A stretch of DNA of 50,488 bases. Source: Acidobacteriaceae bacterium. GTDB lineage: Bacteria > Acidobacteriota > Terriglobia > Terriglobales > Acidobacteriaceae. Below, piece by piece: positions 47,470-50,488 of this stretch. The notes below the pieces were generated by a model that was not told the origin of the DNA, ran no database searches, and worked only from the letters and a program-made list of their open reading frames with translations. Both the position numbers and the translations under genes were made by a program. The stretch covers positions 13,292 to 63,779 of the forward strand of contig PLGM01000212.1 of assembly GCA_003139795.1 (NCBI GenBank), in the 5' to 3' direction. The stretch's first letter is position 1, and the number at the start of each line of letters is the position of its first letter.

Positions 47470-47934
47470 ATGAGCCGAAAATCCCGCAATCCGAACTTCG
47501 ATCAGACGCTCGAGATCCTGCGCGCGCATTCGTTTGATGTTCGACCCCTCGCCGGAGTCGCAGGAGCTGTTTTGGTGGGCAAGCATGGGGCAGGGGCGGT
47601 GCTGGTTCCGGTCCCAGGGAGCGATGCGGCGGGTGTGCCGGCGGCGTTTGCGGAGCGACCGGGAGCACTGTTTGGCGGGGAAGTGTCGCGTTTGCTGGAC
47701 CGAGGGTACCAGAAATTCATTAAGACTTCACAATTTGAGCTGCCTGCGTCGGCCAGTCAATTGCAAGCGATTCATCTATTCAGCGAGGAGCTGAAGCAAC
47801 TGATTGGGGCGATCAGCCTGTACAACGAGGGGCTGGGCACGACGAGCGACGTGTATGAATACGATCGGTTGCAGGGCCGAGAGGCCGAGGAACCTGCGCC
47901 CGCGGTTCCCTGGGAGCCGGCCGGTGGGCACTGA
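47470..47934 (+). CDS. Conserved protein of unknown function
   Basis: 154 residues from ATG 47470 (GGAAAG nearby); the upstream extension to 47407 is less likely. RNPNFDQTLEILRAHSFDV, then GGEVSRLLDRGYQKFIKTSQ and ALQAIHLFSEEL-like helices. The tail has DVYEYDRLQGRE. I recall similar proteins in other acidobacterial genomes but no assigned function. It lies 29 bp before a double PilZ gene and divergent from cysM. Confidence 0.7.
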   Translation: MSRKSRNPNFDQTLEILRAHSFDVRPLAGVAGAVLVGKHGAGAVLVPVPGSDAAGVPAAFAERPGALFGGEVSRLLDRGYQKFIKTSQFELPASASQLQAIHLFSEELKQLIGAISLYNEGLGTTSDVYEYDRLQGREAEEPAPAVPWEPAGGH

Positions 47935-47963
47935 CCGATCTTTAAAATCCGGCGGAGCGGGGC

Positions 47964-48917
47964 ATGGAAGAGGAAGCAAAGGTGGAAGGGATGGCCGCGC
48001 CGGAGCCGGAACGTGGGTCGACGCCCCGTTGTGTGGTGGACGAGGAAGCCATGCTGCTGCTGGCGGATCAAGGCTCCTGCGTGGGTTGCCGCATCGTTGA
48101 ACTGAGCATGGATGGGTGCCGGCTGAGCACCAGGGGACGGTTGCCGGTCGGCAAGCAGGTGCGCGTAGAGGTTACTTTCCAAGTGCGGGGAGTGGCCTTC
48201 TGGTTCAGCGGGGTGACGGAATGGACCGATGGCGCAGGTTTGTTCGGCGTTCGCTTTGTGGACCTTCTGGACCGCCGCCGGGACGAGTTGCTGGAGGTGC
48301 TCTGCGAACTGGAAATGGACCTTGCCGCCAAGGACGCAAATCAGGCTGAAGAGAAACCCGCCGCGGAATGGTCAGGGCAAGAGAGATGGGGGCGGGCACA
48401 GGGCGCAGAGAGGCTTGCTGAAGGGAGACAGGCTGCCGAGGAACGAGCCGCGGGGCAACCTGCCGGGGAACAGGCCGAGGGGCAGGCCGGGATCGATGCA
48501 GTGGCGGAACGGCCCCAGCCCGCAGCCGGCGGAGGGCCTGTACGGCCAGCCAGGCTTGAACGGCGGGCGCAGGCGCGGCTCGAGGTGGATACCTCAGCCA
48601 TCATTTATCTCGTCAACGTGGGGTCCAGGCTGAGCGGGCGGATTCTCGATCTGAGCCTGGGCGGCTGCCGCATCCGCGCCGACGAGCGCTTTCAGGTGGG
48701 CATCTATACGCGGGTGGAGACGGAGTTTCGCCTGGGAGGGCTACTGTTCCGGCTGGGCGGCGTGATCCAGGCCATCCACGACCGGCGCCTTGTGGGTATC
48801 CGCTTCCTGGATGTGAGCGCGCGCAAGCGAGAGCAGTTGGAGCAACTGATCGGGGAGATCGGGGAGATCGGGGAGATCGGGCAGGCGCAGACGGAGGAGC
48901 GCGGCGCGGAGCCGTGA
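47964..48917 (+). CDS. Protein with two PilZ domains
   Basis: 317 residues. PilZ 1 (about 20-118) has ELSMDGCRLS but lacks a clear RxxxR, so c-di-GMP binding may be lost. A Glu/Ala/Gln-rich linker spans about 122-200. PilZ 2 (about 200-300) has RRAQAR, then DLSLGGCRI, the full RxxxR...DxSxxG c-di-GMP motif. The tail contains three GEI repeats encoded by a 9-bp tandem repeat (48855-48884). It is probably a c-di-GMP receptor acting on a surface or motility process; the partner is unknown. Confidence 0.85.
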   Translation: MEEEAKVEGMAAPEPERGSTPRCVVDEEAMLLLADQGSCVGCRIVELSMDGCRLSTRGRLPVGKQVRVEVTFQVRGVAFWFSGVTEWTDGAGLFGVRFVDLLDRRRDELLEVLCELEMDLAAKDANQAEEKPAAEWSGQERWGRAQGAERLAEGRQAAEERAAGQPAGEQAEGQAGIDAVAERPQPAAGGGPVRPARLERRAQARLEVDTSAIIYLVNVGSRLSGRILDLSLGGCRIRADERFQVGIYTRVETEFRLGGLLFRLGGVIQAIHDRRLVGIRFLDVSARKREQLEQLIGEIGEIGEIGQAQTEERGAEP

Positions 48918-48946
48918 GGTTCAGGCGAAAATGCGGTTGAGGGCCA

Positions 48947-48971
48947 GGGCCTGAGAACGCCGCTCAGGCCC
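48947..48971. terminator. Hairpin between convergent PilZ and lmo0937-type genes
   Basis: GGGCCTGAG (48947-48955), loop AACGCCG, CTCAGGCCC (48963-48971): perfect 9-bp GC-rich stem. No long U-run on either side, though GATGTTT follows rightward. Confidence 0.55.
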
Positions 48972-48979
48972 CGGATGTT

Positions 48980-49126
48980 TCACAAGCCGCGGCGTCCGCT
49001 TATCAGGTTGAAGATCAGGACAACGACGGCAATCACGATCAGGATGTGGATCAAGCCGCCTCCGATATGGAGGGTGAAGCCGAGCAGCCAGAGAACCACA
49101 AGAATTACAAAAATTGTCCAGAGCAT
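48980..49126 (-). CDS. Tiny lmo0937/DUF5670-family membrane protein
   Basis: 48 residues, ATG 49126 with GGAGG upstream, TGA at 48980. LWTIFVILVVLWLLGFTLHIGGGLIHILIVIAVVVLIFNLI gives two membrane helices joined by a Gly-rich turn, ending SGRRGL. This is the lmo0937 pattern found in many bacteria and often linked to stress; its function is unknown. It lies near two SYLF genes on the same strand. Confidence 0.87.
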   Translation of the reverse strand: MLWTIFVILVVLWLLGFTLHIGGGLIHILIVIAVVVLIFNLISGRRGL

Positions 49127-49203
49127 TAGGAACTCCTCCGCGTAGTGGCCGCCCGGAATTGAAGGGTCATTTCCGGGCGGCCACGGCAGTCTACAACTGA
49201 CAG

Positions 49204-49893
49204 CTAATTGGAAGCAACCGCCTGGGCCTTAGCGTCCCTGACTGCGTCGAGGAACGAGTGTGCGCAGGCCGGGACCGCCTCTTCGCCGTGCAGGATGTGG
49301 CGAGTGGAGACGTCGTGCCCGTAGATGGCTTCAGTGGAATCGTCGTCGCGGCGAATGGCAGCGCCGGTCAGCGTGAGTCCGGCAAAGGCGCCCCTGGCGC
49401 GCGAGTAGGTGAGGACCTCGGTTTCCAGCTTCCAATCGGTATCGGCGGAAGCGTGGCGGCCAACTGGTCCGGCTGCAGCGGAGGCATCCCCGCCCAGCTC
49501 AAAGTTGCTGTTGATCAAATGCTGCATTCCGGTGTCGTTCTGAATGATCATGACCAGATCAACGCCTTCGATGCCGATCTGCAATCCCCAGCTTCCGCCG
49601 GTAATGGTAAAGAACGCAGGCGCGCTCCAACCGTTTGCGGTGCGGCAGGTGGCAACGCCTCTGCCATTCTCCGCGCCAAAGACAAAGCCGCCCTTGAGCA
49701 GGTGGGGTACAACGGCGATGCACTTTGCATGTTCCAGAACTTCTTCCGGTATGCCTCTATCCGGCGCGGACATGATCTCATGGAGTACTGCTCCCGCATG
49801 ATCCAAGCGGTTTTCTGTTTGTTCGCGATTACTTCCCGCCCAGCCGATGCTCGTCAAACTGAGTACTGCCACGAATGTCATAAGTTTCTTCAT
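49204..49893 (-). CDS. SYLF-domain (YSC84/Bsu-type) lipid-binding protein
   Basis: 229 residues. A signal peptide (about 1-20) precedes the SYLF domain: AVVPHLLKGGFVFGAENGRGVATCR, GGSWGLQIGIEGVDLVMIIQND, and GRHASADTDWKLETEVLTYSRARGAFAGLTLTG. SYLF domains bind phosphoinositides or other lipids in eukaryotes. In bacteria these secreted proteins have no firm role. A second, very similar gene lies about 230 bp upstream, so they arose by tandem duplication. Confidence 0.9.
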   Translation of the reverse strand: MKKLMTFVAVLSLTSIGWAGSNREQTENRLDHAGAVLHEIMSAPDRGIPEEVLEHAKCIAVVPHLLKGGFVFGAENGRGVATCRTANGWSAPAFFTITGGSWGLQIGIEGVDLVMIIQNDTGMQHLINSNFELGGDASAAAGPVGRHASADTDWKLETEVLTYSRARGAFAGLTLTGAAIRRDDDSTEAIYGHDVSTRHILHGEEAVPACAHSFLDAVRDAKAQAVASN

Positions 49894-50123
49894 TCATTTC
49901 ACCTTTTTTTTCTACCTATGCGTGGCGTCTGTTGTTTTACGCGTATTCGGGGCACACAAGGTACTTCTCACCTTAGCCGGGTTGTCCGGCGGGGTCTGAG
50001 CAATAGGGCTCTCTCTGGCATCCAGCCGGGTTGCCGGAAGCGGCATTTGCCGGGTTGACCATTTCCCCTGGGGCTCAACAGGGCATGGAAAAGTGAGCAA
50101 CGGCAGAGGGATTTTTCAAAGAG

Positions 50124-50488
50124 CTAATTCGCAGCATGGGCCTGCACTTTTGCCCCTCTGACTGCGTCAAGGAACGGTCGTGCCGAGGCAGGTGCAGGGA
50201 CTTCGCCCATCAGAACGCTGTGTGTAGTGACGTCCTTTCCGTAGAAGGCATCCATGGAGTCATCGTCGCGGCGAACATCGGCCCCTGTCAGAGTGAGTCC
50301 GGCAAAGGCGCCTTTGGCCCGCGAGTAGGTGAGGATCTCGGTATTCAGCTTCCAGTCAGTATCGGCAGTGGCATGGCGTCCAACCGGTCCGGCTGCCGCG
50401 GAGGCGTCCGCTCCCAGCTGGAACTTGGCGGCGATCAACCGCTGCATTCCTCTATCGCCCTGGAAAATCATGACCAGATCCACGCCTT
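50124..50488 (-). CDS. SYLF-domain protein, partial at the window edge
   Basis: The last 121 codons of a gene whose start lies beyond 50488. VDLVMIFQGDRGMQRLI, then GRHATADTDWKLNTEILTYSRAKGAF, match the neighbour at 49204-49893 closely in the core, while the ends differ more. The 230-bp spacer between the two holds no gene I can support. Confidence 0.87.
   Translation of the reverse strand, partial: GVDLVMIFQGDRGMQRLIAAKFQLGADASAAAGPVGRHATADTDWKLNTEILTYSRAKGAFAGLTLTGADVRRDDDSMDAFYGKDVTTHSVLMGEVPAPASARPFLDAVRGAKVQAHAAN

Overview
The window is GC-rich bacterial chromosomal DNA, most likely from an acidobacterium (Acidobacteriota, Terriglobia-like). The best lineage markers are two divergently transcribed von Willebrand A proteins of the acidobacterial type (27725-30375), a TatA with its small membrane partner, an acidobacterial-type stand-alone receiver protein, and several arrays of 7-nt tandem repeats. 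This placement is an inference from family content. There is no rRNA, no transposase and no CRISPR array; the only tRNA seen is tRNA-Cys(GCA).

Layout. 1-1260: end of a probable ArsC gene and an ACR3 arsenite pump. 1381-4792 (minus): glucokinase and 6-phosphogluconolactonase, overlapping by 4 bp, then a TolC-family protein. 4872-13410 (minus): an operon of two related multi-TM proteins, DUF4129, DUF4350, MoxR and DUF58, mostly joined by 4-bp overlaps, with a MazF-type toxin-antitoxin pair inserted between MoxR and DUF58 and a Phd/VapC pair after DUF58. 13551-15794: an ECF sigma factor and a zinc anti-sigma/TPR protein ending in a truncated CHAT domain. 15882-20850 (minus): two Tat-exported sugar-type enzymes, a DUF433/DUF5615 pair, a lipoprotein and MltG. 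20964-24767: RuvX, GreA, a CDP-alcohol phosphotransferase, then an AAA ATPase + DUF4276 pair that looks like a defence module. 24783-30969: thioredoxin-like protein, TatA and partner, an EamA transporter, the VWA pair and small unknowns.

30970-31960 is unusually structured. It holds tRNA-Cys between heptanucleotide arrays, a short Cys-rich reading frame with its own promoter-like sequence and an intrinsic terminator, and a roughly 300-bp nested palindrome just upstream of a PhzF gene. 33319-38664: receiver protein, GH18 chitinase coupled to a NagX-like membrane protein (chitin/GlcNAc use), a DJ-1/PfpI protein and a PIN-TRAM protein. 38902-39700: an orphan gene with a perfect hairpin and a 52-nt-spaced direct repeat. 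39699-42964 (minus): MFS transporter, zinc dehydrogenase and SDR, probably for a sugar acid.

43040-47357 (minus) encodes cysteine synthesis from a sulfur-carrier protein: CysM, a JAMM protease (Mec-like), a CysO/MoaD-like carrier ending in Gly-Gly-Asn, and a MoeZ-like activating enzyme with a rhodanese domain. Downstream, a Uma2 gene and a broken XRE gene sit between the true 3' end of the MoeZ gene and a second 112-bp copy of that 3' end. 47470-50488: a conserved unknown protein, a double PilZ protein, a tiny membrane protein and two tandem SYLF proteins, the last cut by the window edge.

The strongest candidates for something undescribed are the Cys-rich mini-ORF/terminator unit beside tRNA-Cys, the flanked Uma2/XRE segment, the MazF pair that may drive DUF58, and the truncated CHAT system.
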